The translations under genes and the position numbers were made by a program. A DNA stretch of 64,000 bases. It comes from Candidatus Nanohalococcus occultus (GTDB lineage Archaea; Nanohalarchaeota; Nanosalinia; Nanosalinales; Nanosalinaceae). The stretch is taken from contig NZ_CP104395.1 of NCBI RefSeq assembly GCF_029207735.1, positions 602,692 through 666,691 of the forward strand. The letters are read 5' to 3'. Positions 25,545-34,163 of the stretch are shown piece after piece. Position 1 is the first letter of the stretch. Every line of letters starts with the position of its first letter. The notes under the pieces were generated by a model, which worked only from the letters and a program-made list of their open reading frames with translations, was not told where the DNA came from and did not search any database.

Positions 25545-27539
25545 ATGGATTTCGGGGAAGCGGTAACAGAGTTCGAAGAGTTTTTCTCAGAGGAGATGTA
25601 TGAAGATATCTCCAGAGCCGTCCAGAAAGGCGATGACTCGATTGTAATCGATTTCATGGAGATGGATATGATCAACTTCGAGCTATCCGATTACCTACAG
25701 AAAAACCCGGAGGACGGGATAAATGCGGCCGAAGAAGCACTCATGGGAGTCGATATCGTCTCGAACGACGACATGACCGTACGGTTCGCAAACATGCCCG
25801 AAGAAGACTTCGTACTACTGAAGAATCTCCGAAGCAAGCACATCGGAAAGTTCATACCGATCGAGGGAATGATTAAGAGAGCTTCCCAGGTTAAACCGGA
25901 AGTTGTATCCGCTATATTCGAATGCGAACAGTGTGGGGCGCGTTACGAAAAAGAACAGGACTCTTCAAAACTGAAATCGCCTTACAAATGTGAAGACTGT
26001 GGTTCCCGAAAGTTCGAGACCGAGGAAAAGGTCATGACCGACACACAGGTCATCACCTTAGAGGAGAACCCGGAAAACCGGGAAGGCAGCGAACAGCCAA
26101 CCAGTCTATCTGTAAGACTTGAAGGCGATCTGGTTGACCCCGAGTTCCAGCAGAAAGTAGTTCCTGGTAACGTAGCACACATCACAGGAGTTCTGCGGGA
26201 AAAACCACTGAAGAAGAACTCGAAAAAGTACGATATCTACATGGATGCGAACTACTTGGAGCCAACCCAACAGGAGTTCGAGAAACTGGAGATGACCGAG
26301 GAGGAAGAACAGGAGATTAGAGACCTCGCAAAGGACCCGGAAATATTTGAGAAGATCGCTGAATCGATCGCACCATCGATCTACGGACACGGAGAGATCA
26401 AGAAAGCTATCGCACTCCAGCTGTTCGGCGGAGTGAAAAAGGGCCGCGAAGACGGCGTGAAATCAAGAGGAGACATCCACATACTACTGATCGGAGAGCC
26501 GGGAACCGGTAAGTCCCAGTTACTGAAGTTCACAGGAGAGCTAAGCCCTAAAGGACGTTACGTCGTCGGTAAGTCATCGACAGGAGCAGGTCTTACAGCT
26601 TCTGTTGTAAAGGAAGAAAGTACAGGCGAGTTCAGCCTTGAGGCAGGAGCAGTTGTCCTTGCTAACAAGGGTATGGCTGCGATCGATGAGATCGATAAGA
26701 TGGGAGAGGAAGACCGTTCGAGCCTACACGAGGCGATGGAACAGCAAGAAATTTCCGTATCGAAGGCAAACATTCAGGCAACGCTTAACGCTGAGACCGC
26801 GATCCTAGCTGCAGGAAACCCGAAGCTAGGAAGGTTTGACCCTTACGAACCAATCCCTCAGCAGATCAACATCGGCGACACACTCTTGTCTCGTTTCGAT
26901 TTCATCTTCCCGGTCAAAGACGAACCGGACGAGGAAAAGGATCAGAAACTATCCGAACAGGTTCTGATGAACCACATCGAGCCAGAGGAAACCACCGGAG
27001 AGATATCCCAGGAAATGCTGCGTAAGTACGTGGCTTACGCTCAGAAAAACTGCCGTCCGGACCTGACAAAGGATGCGGCGAATAAGATACAGGAGTTCTA
27101 CGTCAACATGCGTTCCAGTGGCAGCCAGGAGGACGGAGACTCAATTCCAATTACCGCCAGACAGCTGGAGGCTTTGGTCCGCGTAGCCGAGGCATCAGCC
27201 CGTGCGGAACTATCTGATGAAGTTAAAACAGAAGACGCTCAACGCGCAATCGACATACTGACCTACTCACTGAAACAGGTCGGAGTCGATCCGGAGACAG
27301 GTGATTACGACATCGATATGATCGAATCCGGTGTATCCGGAAGCCAGCGTAACCGCAGACAGACCCTCAAGCAGATCATCAAAGCCAAGAGCGACGGCGG
27401 GCCAGCTGACCGACAGGAAGTTATAGAGGAAGCCGTAGAAAAAGACATCCCAGAGGACAAAGTCGAGGAGATGATCGAGAAAATGATGAACGAGGGAGAG
27501 GTATTCGAACCTCAACGCGGAAAGATACAGAAACTGTAG
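25545..27539 (+). CDS. mcm: Replicative DNA helicase MCM
   Basis: Hexameric helicase of the archaeal fork, 664 residues. An N-terminal domain holds a zinc finger (CEQC...CEDC, about residues 127-150) and OB fold. The AAA+ core has Walker A GEPGTGKSQ near 322, Walker B AIDEID near 380 and an arginine finger in LLSRFDF. The C-terminus is a winged helix ending EVFEPQRGKIQKL. ATG 25545 gives MDFGEAVTEFEEFF; TTG 25524 is the alternative. The final ~45 residues closely resemble the C-terminus of the OB protein at 28059. No intein is present. Confidence 0.96.
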   Translation: MDFGEAVTEFEEFFSEEMYEDISRAVQKGDDSIVIDFMEMDMINFELSDYLQKNPEDGINAAEEALMGVDIVSNDDMTVRFANMPEEDFVLLKNLRSKHIGKFIPIEGMIKRASQVKPEVVSAIFECEQCGARYEKEQDSSKLKSPYKCEDCGSRKFETEEKVMTDTQVITLEENPENREGSEQPTSLSVRLEGDLVDPEFQQKVVPGNVAHITGVLREKPLKKNSKKYDIYMDANYLEPTQQEFEKLEMTEEEEQEIRDLAKDPEIFEKIAESIAPSIYGHGEIKKAIALQLFGGVKKGREDGVKSRGDIHILLIGEPGTGKSQLLKFTGELSPKGRYVVGKSSTGAGLTASVVKEESTGEFSLEAGAVVLANKGMAAIDEIDKMGEEDRSSLHEAMEQQEISVSKANIQATLNAETAILAAGNPKLGRFDPYEPIPQQINIGDTLLSRFDFIFPVKDEPDEEKDQKLSEQVLMNHIEPEETTGEISQEMLRKYVAYAQKNCRPDLTKDAANKIQEFYVNMRSSGSQEDGDSIPITARQLEALVRVAEASARAELSDEVKTEDAQRAIDILTYSLKQVGVDPETGDYDIDMIESGVSGSQRNRRQTLKQIIKAKSDGGPADRQEVIEEAVEKDIPEDKVEEMIEKMMNEGEVFEPQRGKIQKL

Positions 27540-27540
27540 T

Positions 27541-27942
27541 TTAGCTTATATGCGCGAAGCTCTTTAGGTAACGTCTTCCATGCTCCCTGTATTCCTGTAC
27601 CTCTTTTCTCATTGATTCTATGGCGCTGGTTGAATCACCGTTGAAACGGTAGCTTGAAGCTCTGACAGCTCTGCTTTCCTTTTCGGACTCTTTTCTCGCT
27701 ACAGCATACTCTTTTTCCAGTTGGTCGAGTTTCTCAGCCCAGTGATCTACATGTTCCTGTGAGACACGGGTCGAGGTTATACCCAGTCTTTCAAACATCG
27801 ATGTTTCATTTGCGAGATAGTCGGCCGATACATAGGAAATAGCGTACTCTCGTTTTTTCCTTTCCAGACGACTGAACGTGTCAGCTAGCTCGGTTTCAGT
27901 CATTCTTTCATAGACCTTCTCCCGACAGTATTGTTGTGACAT
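27541..27942 (-). CDS. Coiled-coil protein, unknown function
   Basis: Not recognised. About 133 residues, largely helical, rich in Arg/Glu/Ser with a coiled-coil centre (residues 60-100). It lies tail to tail with mcm, their stops only 1 base apart. ATG 27942 is chosen over GTG 27951. Confidence 0.55.
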   Translation of the reverse strand: MSQQYCREKVYERMTETELADTFSRLERKKREYAISYVSADYLANETSMFERLGITSTRVSQEHVDHWAEKLDQLEKEYAVARKESEKESRAVRASSYRFNGDSTSAIESMRKEVQEYREHGRRYLKSFAHIS

Positions 27943-28058
27943 ACCGAACACTTCTCGAGTTGCTTTTGAACTCAGCTTTCTTATGGGTTGTGCCGGAACG
28001 CAACCTTAGAGCCTCGGCAAACAAACATCTAATTAATACTTGCCCGTTATCCTAGATT

Positions 28059-28802
28059 ATGCCACAGCAGGAGAGACAGACCGCAAAGCTGACAACCGCG
28101 GAAGAACTTCACTCCGGAAGATACTTCGAAAAGGAAGGATTCACACCGAACTACCTTTTAACACCGAACGGACGGAAGATTTCACGCACAAGACTTGTTG
28201 GAACGGTTGTTGACAGCTTCATAAACGACGATGAAACCTACGCATCAATTACTATCGACGATGGAACAGATACTGTACAGCTCAAGTTCTTCAACGAGCT
28301 AGATCAGATGCGGGAGTTCGAAATCGGAGACATAATCGAGGCAATCGGAAAAGTCCGAGAGTACCAGGGTCAGATCTACCTGAACGCAGAGATACTTGAA
28401 AACTGCTCGGTGGAAAAAGAGCTTCTACACCAGCTACGCCACCGGAAACAGGCAGAAGAATGGAAGTCAATCCATGAAACCGTAAAACAGATGAAAGAAG
28501 CCGGCAAAGACCAAGACGAGATCGAAAAAGAGATGGCCGGCAAGCTCAAAGAAGATGAAGTAGATGCCCTACTCCAGTCGTTCGGAGAGGACTTCGGAAA
28601 CATTGACACGGAAGCCAAGGACAACCTTGAACAGGACGTCATCGAAGCCGTCGAAGAGATCGATGAAGGAGACGGAGCAGACTACAGCGAAATCGCTGAA
28701 GAAGTCGATGCTGACGAAGACCAGCTTGAAGATACGATCAACTCCCTGCTGAGCGAAGGAACTTTCTACGAACCGCAGCCAGGGAAGATCAAAAAGCTGT
28801 GA
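28059..28802 (+). CDS. RPA-like single-stranded DNA-binding protein (OB fold plus C-terminal winged helix)
   Basis: A 247-residue protein. Residues ~45-125 form an OB fold (TRLVGTVVDSF, DDGTDTVQLKFF, GKVREYQGQIYL) like the RPA32/Rpa2 small subunit. A long charged helical linker follows, then a ~45-residue winged-helix-like end (EGTFYEPQPGKIKKL). RPA32 in eukaryotes has the same OB-wH order. It lies 500 bases after mcm and shares that protein's tail. It is followed after 4 bases by an unknown gene. Confidence 0.85.
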   Translation: MPQQERQTAKLTTAEELHSGRYFEKEGFTPNYLLTPNGRKISRTRLVGTVVDSFINDDETYASITIDDGTDTVQLKFFNELDQMREFEIGDIIEAIGKVREYQGQIYLNAEILENCSVEKELLHQLRHRKQAEEWKSIHETVKQMKEAGKDQDEIEKEMAGKLKEDEVDALLQSFGEDFGNIDTEAKDNLEQDVIEAVEEIDEGDGADYSEIAEEVDADEDQLEDTINSLLSEGTFYEPQPGKIKKL

Positions 28803-28806
28803 TATA

Positions 28807-29139
28807 ATGGCGTATCGAGCCACTCAAAGATTTGAGGACCCTAACGAAGCGCTGAACACTCTTGAAAAGCTTGAAGGCCACAGTTCATACACCGTCCACG
28901 GAAAATATCTTCCGATAGAAGAAAGCGTGTTGAACTCAGAACACAACTTAGAGAAAGCAGTCGAACAGGCATACACACAGGCAGACCAGCTGAAGGTCAC
29001 GATTAACTATGACGTCGGGAGTGTAAAGATATCGGGTTCACTAGGCATTCTGCCTGTAAGCTCTATGAAAGGAGATTTCGAACCGGGCAGCTGGCAGGAC
29101 TTCAAGAGTTTCCTGGAAGAAAACGGCGACTGGAAGTAA
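28807..29139 (+). CDS. Unknown protein co-transcribed with the RPA-like gene
   Basis: Not recognised. A 110-residue protein with predicted mixed alpha/beta fold (a strand pair ITINYDVGSVKISGSL in the middle). Its ATG 28807 lies 4 bases after the RPA-like stop, so they are one operon; a role as RPA partner is only a context guess. Confidence 0.6.
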   Translation: MAYRATQRFEDPNEALNTLEKLEGHSSYTVHGKYLPIEESVLNSEHNLEKAVEQAYTQADQLKVTINYDVGSVKISGSLGILPVSSMKGDFEPGSWQDFKSFLEENGDWK

Positions 29140-29177
29140 ACATCCAAGTTAAGAAACTCACGTCCCGTTAACAATGT

Positions 29178-29576
29178 ATGAAAGACTACGATGAACTACT
29201 GGACAAAGGTATGGAAGAGGTTCCTGACGAGGTAGGTAACTCCGGACGTTTCGAGGTACCAGAGGTAAAGACCCGTAAAGACGGTTCGAAAACTATTTTA
29301 GAGAACTTCCAGGACTTTGTGAAAAAGTTCAACCGAGATGAAAAACACTTATCGAAGTTCATCCAGAACGAGCTAGGTACAGCCGGACATATCAAAAACG
29401 GCGAATTAGTTCTTAACGGAGAGTTCCGACGTGGAAACATCCAGGGCCGGATCGAAAACTACACCAATGAGTACCTTTACTGTCCAGAGTGTGAATCTCC
29501 TGACACCGAGATGGTAAAGGAGAAAGGAGTTCAGCTTCTGAAATGTCAGGCGTGCGGAGCGAGGAATCCTCTCTAG
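29178..29576 (+). CDS. Translation initiation factor 2 subunit beta (aIF2-beta)
   Basis: Part of the trimeric factor that brings Met-tRNAi to the ribosome. The 132 residues show the core ENFQDFVKKFNRDEKHLSKF...ELGTAG and the C-terminal zinc ribbon (CPEC near 99, CQAC near 121). The length is typical for archaea. ATG 29178 is used; an out-of-frame ATG lies 4 bases before it. Confidence 0.95.
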   Translation: MKDYDELLDKGMEEVPDEVGNSGRFEVPEVKTRKDGSKTILENFQDFVKKFNRDEKHLSKFIQNELGTAGHIKNGELVLNGEFRRGNIQGRIENYTNEYLYCPECESPDTEMVKEKGVQLLKCQACGARNPL

Positions 29577-29728
29577 ACCGCTCAGAGAATTCTGTTGAGT
29601 ACATACCAATAAGTGCTGAAGAGCTGTAGAGTCAACCTGTTTAAAAGAGTCACTGATACATCGGTTTTTAGATGCAGGGGCGACGGGTTAACCAGCCTTT
29701 TGCTCCAATTCACGTTTGTGATACTACA

Positions 29729-29953
29729 ATGACAGAAGAACAACCACAAGGTGGACAGATGAACGCTCAGCAAATGATGCAGATGATGCAGCAGAGACTG
29801 GGCAACATGGAGCTTACACTACACGCACTTCTAGCAGTACTTGACGACGAAGACGTCGTCGACGAAGACAGAATCAACGAGAAGGCACAGGAGATCGTTG
29901 AGGAAATGGAAGAGCAGCAGGCAGGAGCTCACGAAGGCCACGACCACGAGTAA
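29729..29953 (+). CDS. Small Met/Gln-rich acidic helical protein
   Basis: Not recognised. ATG 29729 gives 74 residues: a Met/Gln-rich start, a helical middle (NMELTLHALLAVLDD), an acidic helix and a final His-rich tail (HEGHDHE) that could bind metal. The frame continues to 29672, but that part reads unlike protein and overlaps the likely promoter (GTTTAAAAG, about 29639). Confidence 0.55.
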   Translation: MTEEQPQGGQMNAQQMMQMMQQRLGNMELTLHALLAVLDDEDVVDEDRINEKAQEIVEEMEEQQAGAHEGHDHE

Positions 29954-30026
29954 ACTCGTTTCTACTGGGCTTCACAACAAAAAGCGGGATGAAAAAACTC
30001 CCGAAACTTTTGATTTCTTATCCAGA

Positions 30027-30716
30027 TCAATTTTCTCTACAAACGCAGTTAACACAGTATTCTGCCAGAAAGCTTTCCTGACATGTTGGATTCCTAGCTG
30101 TACAGACTGCTCGGCCGTGTTTGATCAGGTTGATGTGGAACTCGTATATTCTATCATCCGGGACTTCCCGTTCCAGTATATCATGAGCCTTCTCAACCGG
30201 AGTGCCTTCAGGTATCAAACGAAGCCTCTGCGATAAGCGATGGACGTGTGTGTCCACAGGCATCACTGGCATTCCGAAAGCAAAGCAGAGTGTGACCGCG
30301 GCCGTCTTAGGTCCGACCCCGGGAAACTCCTGTAAGTACTGTTTGGCCTCTTCTTTTCCCATATCGGTTACATGATCGAGGGAAAACTCTCCGCGCTCTT
30401 CTTTTATCATCGATAGAAACGTCTGGATCCGCTCGGCTTTGGTAGGTCCGAGACCGGCGATCCGTACTGCATCAGTTACCTCCTCAACGTCCGCATCAAG
30501 TATCTCCTGGAAGGAATCGAACTTCTCATCCAGCCGGGCTTTTGCCTTGTCCCTGCTCTGATCGGTCGTGTTCTGGGACAGAATTGTTGTAATCAATGAA
30601 TCGACCGGATCATCCCTTCTGGCGCCTTCCGGCACACCGTAGTGTTCCTTCAGGAGATCCATTATCTCGTTTAACCTTTCTGTATATTCTTCGTCGTAGA
30701 AGTTTTCCTCGCTCAT
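30027..30716 (-). CDS. nth: Endonuclease III (base-excision DNA glycosylase/AP lyase)
   Basis: Removes oxidised pyrimidines. The 229 residues contain the helix-hairpin-helix FPGVGPKTAA with the catalytic Lys, and the catalytic Asp in MPVDTHVHR. The C-terminal iron-sulfur loop reads C-x6-C-x2-S-x5-C, so the third cluster Cys is Ser; two more Cys follow within five residues (CVNCVC). The Ser codon is AGC, one base from TGC. The cluster may be absent, three-iron, or use a shifted ligand. Confidence 0.92.
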   Translation of the reverse strand: MSEENFYDEEYTERLNEIMDLLKEHYGVPEGARRDDPVDSLITTILSQNTTDQSRDKAKARLDEKFDSFQEILDADVEEVTDAVRIAGLGPTKAERIQTFLSMIKEERGEFSLDHVTDMGKEEAKQYLQEFPGVGPKTAAVTLCFAFGMPVMPVDTHVHRLSQRLRLIPEGTPVEKAHDILEREVPDDRIYEFHINLIKHGRAVCTARNPTCQESFLAEYCVNCVCREN

Positions 30717-30741
30717 AACTGAGTTATCTCTGGAATGTTTT

Positions 30742-31614
30742 TCAACCTATCAGCCGGAAGCTATACAGCCCATCGACAAGCGAGAGGTTATCATCGAAGC
30801 CTCCCAGATACTTACCCGGAAGCTTTTTCGCCAGCGATCGTTCCCCCACAACGTAGGGATTTTCTGCCTTTAATTTTTCTTTGACGGCTTTCAGATGGTT
30901 TTCAATCTGCTCTTGTCTTTTCCGTTCGAAACGGCCCTGGGAGAATCCGCCCTGTGTGTGTTTACGATCGACACGGGTCTTTACTTCCTCGACTTCTTTG
31001 ATATCTCCGTTTTCCTCTTTTACTATACGTGTTTTACCGGCCGCTGCTATGACCCATGTCTTTTCCTCCTCGATGAACTCTCTGAGATTTTCCGTATCAA
31101 AACCGTCAGAACTATGCCATTCGGAGCTGAAAAACGGTCGGGACTCGATTAAAACACTGAAGAAAAGCTCGTCGGTGAAACCAATGAACGATTCAAGGCC
31201 TTCAAACCCTTCTATAGCATCTTTTGATGCGGAGTTTTTCAGATCTCTGTACCGATCAATCTCGGAAATCTCTCCCGGCGAGTAAACAGTTAGCAGATCG
31301 TTTTCAGAGGATTTAACGGACTCGAGTTTGTCCAGGCCGTTATTCACCTGTTTTACAGTTAGGAGCTGTTTTTCCCTTGTCTCCGTGAAGTCTTTTTCTT
31401 CGACGGAGGTTTTATTGGCTTGATCGAGTTTCTGTCTGAGTTTTTTGAGCTGTTTTTCAGCCTCCTGTTTTTCGGCTGAAAGCTCCGAGCGTCTCTCTTT
31501 TTCAGCCTCGAACCTTTTTTCGGCTCTCTGTTTCTGTTCTTCGAGTTCCTCTATCTTGTTTTCCAGCCGCTTGAGTTCGTTTTCAAGTTCGGAGTTGTCC
31601 CATGGAAGCTTCAT
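30742..31614 (-). CDS. Vms1/Ankzf1-type peptidyl-tRNA hydrolase (VLRF1 family)
   Basis: Ribosome-quality-control enzyme that frees stalled nascent chains from tRNA. The 290-residue protein has an N-terminal ~65-residue coiled coil and an eRF1-like middle domain. The catalytic Gln motif is in KHTQGGFSQGRFERKR, equivalent to the GSQ/GGQ loop of Vms1 and release factor 1. Archaeal forms lack the ankyrin repeats of yeast Vms1. It is divergent from the small OB gene at 31706. Confidence 0.85.
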   Translation of the reverse strand: MKLPWDNSELENELKRLENKIEELEEQKQRAEKRFEAEKERRSELSAEKQEAEKQLKKLRQKLDQANKTSVEEKDFTETREKQLLTVKQVNNGLDKLESVKSSENDLLTVYSPGEISEIDRYRDLKNSASKDAIEGFEGLESFIGFTDELFFSVLIESRPFFSSEWHSSDGFDTENLREFIEEEKTWVIAAAGKTRIVKEENGDIKEVEEVKTRVDRKHTQGGFSQGRFERKRQEQIENHLKAVKEKLKAENPYVVGERSLAKKLPGKYLGGFDDNLSLVDGLYSFRLIG

Positions 31615-31705
31615 AGTTGATTATTGGTCTCTCGGCGTGTTTAACAGCTTTGTTACGGGAAAGCTTTTAAGCTTGCCAGAGTTATTTGTCTGTAGTGGTT
31701 AATTG

Positions 31706-31999
31706 ATGACGGAACACACCGTAGAGAATCTGACCCCGGAAGACGACGAAGTCGAAATAACAGGAAAAATAAGCGAGCTGCCTAAGCCACGCGCAGTATC
31801 CACCAAGTACGGTCAGAAGAAAATAACTGTAGCAACGTTCGAGGATGAAACCGGATCCATCGGACTGACTCTCTGGGAAGAGGAAATCGATTCAATCAAT
31901 GAAGGATCAAACGTAAAGATCACAGGCGCATACGTACGTGAATGGGGTAACGACGTACAGTTGAACATCTCCCGTGATGGGAAAATAGAAGCTCAGTAA
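31706..31999 (+). CDS. Single OB-fold nucleic-acid binding protein
   Basis: A 97-residue OB fold (VEITGKISEL, KITVATFEDETGSIGLTLWEEE, VKITGAYVREWGNDVQLNIS), similar to one RPA or SSB OB domain. It probably binds single-stranded DNA or RNA and may be a companion of the larger RPA-like protein at 28.1 kb. ATG 31706 is chosen over TTG 31703. Confidence 0.8.
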   Translation: MTEHTVENLTPEDDEVEITGKISELPKPRAVSTKYGQKKITVATFEDETGSIGLTLWEEEIDSINEGSNVKITGAYVREWGNDVQLNISRDGKIEAQ

Positions 32000-32131
32000 G
32001 ACGGACGGAACTTCAGGCTCGGGAGAAAAGAGCTTTTACAGGAGACCGCCGGTCTTGGCAGGAACTCAGAAAGGTTTTGAAAAATTATATTCAAGAACAA
32101 GAAAGCACGTAAAGATGTTCTAACGAAGTCT

Positions 32132-32773
32132 TTGGCGACACTACTGTTTTTAGCAGCGTCATTTTACTTTTTCGAGCCTTACATAAACTTTTTGAGCAAT
32201 CCCCATAAGTTAAGAAGTTTTATCAGCAGCTTTCCCCTGCTATCTCCGCTAATTTTTATCGGAGTTCAGATAATACAGATCCTGATCGCACCCATTCCAG
32301 GACAGGTCACGGGCGTGGCAGGAGGATATCTTTTCGGAGCTTTCAAAGGAACTGTTTACAGCATGATAGGCGTGACAATAGGCAGCGCTATCGCATTCTG
32401 GCTTTCTAGGAAGTATGGACGGCCTTACGTAGAATCCAAGATAGACATAGACTTAATGGAAGAATTCGATGAGTTCATAGAAAAACACGGTAGGAAATCC
32501 GTTTTCCTGATATTTCTTATCCCTGGATTACCTGATGATGCGGTTTGCTTTGTCTCCGGGCTTACGAAGATACCGTTGCGACAGCTTGTTGTCCTAGCTT
32601 TGATCGCCCGAACACCAGCATTTCTCCTGGCAAGTATGGCCGGTAGCAGCCTGGCTGCGTCTGAAATGATGAAATTCGGAGTTTTCAGCTTAGTTTTGGT
32701 ACTTTCCTCAGTAATTGGATATCTAAAACTCGATGAGATACAGGAGTATCTTGACAAGACGCTTCCGGGTTGA
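32132..32773 (+). CDS. VTT-domain membrane protein (TVP38/DedA-like)
   Basis: A polytopic membrane protein with the VTT pattern: APIPGQVTGVAGGYLFG, then AFWLSRKYGR and a C-terminal FLIPGLPDDAVCFVSG. Members act as lipid scramblases or carriers. TTG 32132 is the first conventional start. The frame stays open back to 32081 and encodes a Lys-rich lead (KNKKARKDVLTKS) that looks like a genuine cytosolic N-terminus, so translation may begin further upstream at a rare codon. The DRG GTPase follows in the same direction. Confidence 0.8.
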   Translation: MATLLFLAASFYFFEPYINFLSNPHKLRSFISSFPLLSPLIFIGVQIIQILIAPIPGQVTGVAGGYLFGAFKGTVYSMIGVTIGSAIAFWLSRKYGRPYVESKIDIDLMEEFDEFIEKHGRKSVFLIFLIPGLPDDAVCFVSGLTKIPLRQLVVLALIARTPAFLLASMAGSSLAASEMMKFGVFSLVLVLSSVIGYLKLDEIQEYLDKTLPG

Positions 32774-32819
32774 AAGACAGAAGCCACCTATTAACAAAAT
32801 TACAGTCCAATTGGTTACC

Positions 32820-33905
32820 ATGGGAATTGAAGATAAGATACAGAGCGTAGAAGAGAAGCTTGAGAAGACTCCTATAAACAAGGCTACGGAAAAGGAACGC
32901 GCTCGTTTGAAGAGCCGGATCGCCGAGCTTAAAGAACAGAAACAGAAGAAGGCTAAAGGAACCGGAGACACCTCCGGATACGCTGTTGAAAAACACGGCG
33001 ATGTAACAGCCGCTCTGGTTGGATTCCCAAGTGTTGGAAAATCAACCTTGCTAAACGAGATCACTAACGCGGACAGCGATACAGGTGCCTACGAGTTCAC
33101 AACCCTAGACGTTAATCCAGGAATGATGGATCACAAAGGTGCGAAAATACAGGTACTGGACGTCCCAGGTCTGATCGGCGGGGCGGCTGACGGCCGTGGA
33201 GGCGGAAAACAGGTCTTAAGCGTAGTGCGTAACGCAGAAATAGTCTTAATCGTACTTGATCCGGAGGAGATGCGGGAAGATGAAATTAAACAGGAGGTTG
33301 ACAACGCAGGGATCCGGATCAACACCGACCTGCCGAACATGAAGATCGAGAAAAAGGACCGTGGCGGAATAAAGATATCGAAGACCGTCGACGGCGGCCT
33401 GGAAGAAGATACTATCAGAGACCTGATGAGACAGCACGGCTATGCGAACGCCGATGTGGTTATCAGAGAAGAGATGGATATCGACAGGTTTATCGACGGA
33501 CTGATGGACAACCGGAAGTACATCCCGGCTATAACCGCAGTCAACAAGATCGATACGGTTGAGGCCGAGCGACGTAAGGAGTTTGAAGAAAAGTATGACC
33601 TGGTTTTCTCGGCAGAGACCGGCGAGAACCTCGATAAACTAAAGGATTTGATGTTCGATCGACTTGAGCTAATCAGAGTCTACATGAAGGAAAAAGGCGA
33701 AGACGCCGACAAAGACGAACCCTTGATTCTGCGGAAGGGAGCGACCGTCGAAGAAGCGATGAACGAGCTGCCGGGAGAGATGAAACGCAGATTCAAGGAC
33801 GCAAGGGTCTCCGGGCCTTCAAGCAAGTTCCCTAACCAGCGAGTCGGAATGGAACACGAGCTAATGGATGAAGACGTTCTAGAGTTGAACTTGAAACATT
33901 TGTAG
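32820..33905 (+). CDS. DRG-family GTP-binding protein with TGS domain
   Basis: Developmentally regulated GTPase family, linked to translation. The 361 residues carry G1 GFPSVGKST near residue 66, G2 region FTTLDVNPG, G3 DVPGL, G4 NKID near 245 and a C-terminal TGS domain ending DVLELNLKHL. The N-terminal helical segment (EEKLEKTPINKATE) matches archaeal DRGs. The frame opens at 32733; ATG 32820 gives the canonical start MGIEDKI. Confidence 0.93.
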   Translation: MGIEDKIQSVEEKLEKTPINKATEKERARLKSRIAELKEQKQKKAKGTGDTSGYAVEKHGDVTAALVGFPSVGKSTLLNEITNADSDTGAYEFTTLDVNPGMMDHKGAKIQVLDVPGLIGGAADGRGGGKQVLSVVRNAEIVLIVLDPEEMREDEIKQEVDNAGIRINTDLPNMKIEKKDRGGIKISKTVDGGLEEDTIRDLMRQHGYANADVVIREEMDIDRFIDGLMDNRKYIPAITAVNKIDTVEAERRKEFEEKYDLVFSAETGENLDKLKDLMFDRLELIRVYMKEKGEDADKDEPLILRKGATVEEAMNELPGEMKRRFKDARVSGPSSKFPNQRVGMEHELMDEDVLELNLKHL

Positions 33906-34007
33906 AACTCTATCGAAGCCCGGAAAAACCTTCGTTAACAGTCTTGAACGTTTAAAACCGGTTAGAAACCGAAGTGTTTATAAGGTATAACTGCCGATCT
34001 TGGCTTG

Positions 34008-34124
34008 ATGGACGCAGAATTCGCCGACGAAGCCGGCAATCAGATCCCGGTCCAGTTCGGTAAGAAACGAGGATTCAATCCTCTGAACGCGTTAAGACAT
34101 GTTTACAGGCGGCTACGCCAGTAG
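34008..34124 (+). CDS. 38-residue small protein with its own TATA box
   Basis: Not recognised. An acidic N-terminus (MDAEFADEAG) is followed by a strongly basic C-terminus (KKRGFN..., ending RHVYRRLRQ). TTTATAAGG (33977-33985) lies 23-31 bases upstream of ATG 34008, the spacing of a leaderless archaeal promoter. T-rich sequence (34130-34155) follows the stop. These three signs support a real gene; no homologue is known to me. Confidence 0.55.
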   Translation: MDAEFADEAGNQIPVQFGKKRGFNPLNALRHVYRRLRQ

Positions 34125-34163
34125 CGCCCTCTTTTCTCTTTAATTTTTATTTTAGTCTAGAGG

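Noticed and set aside
31661-31674. AAGCTTTTAAGCTT near the small OB gene promoter
   Set aside because: Two AAGCTT copies around TT could be chance at a TATA-like site; no wider symmetry.
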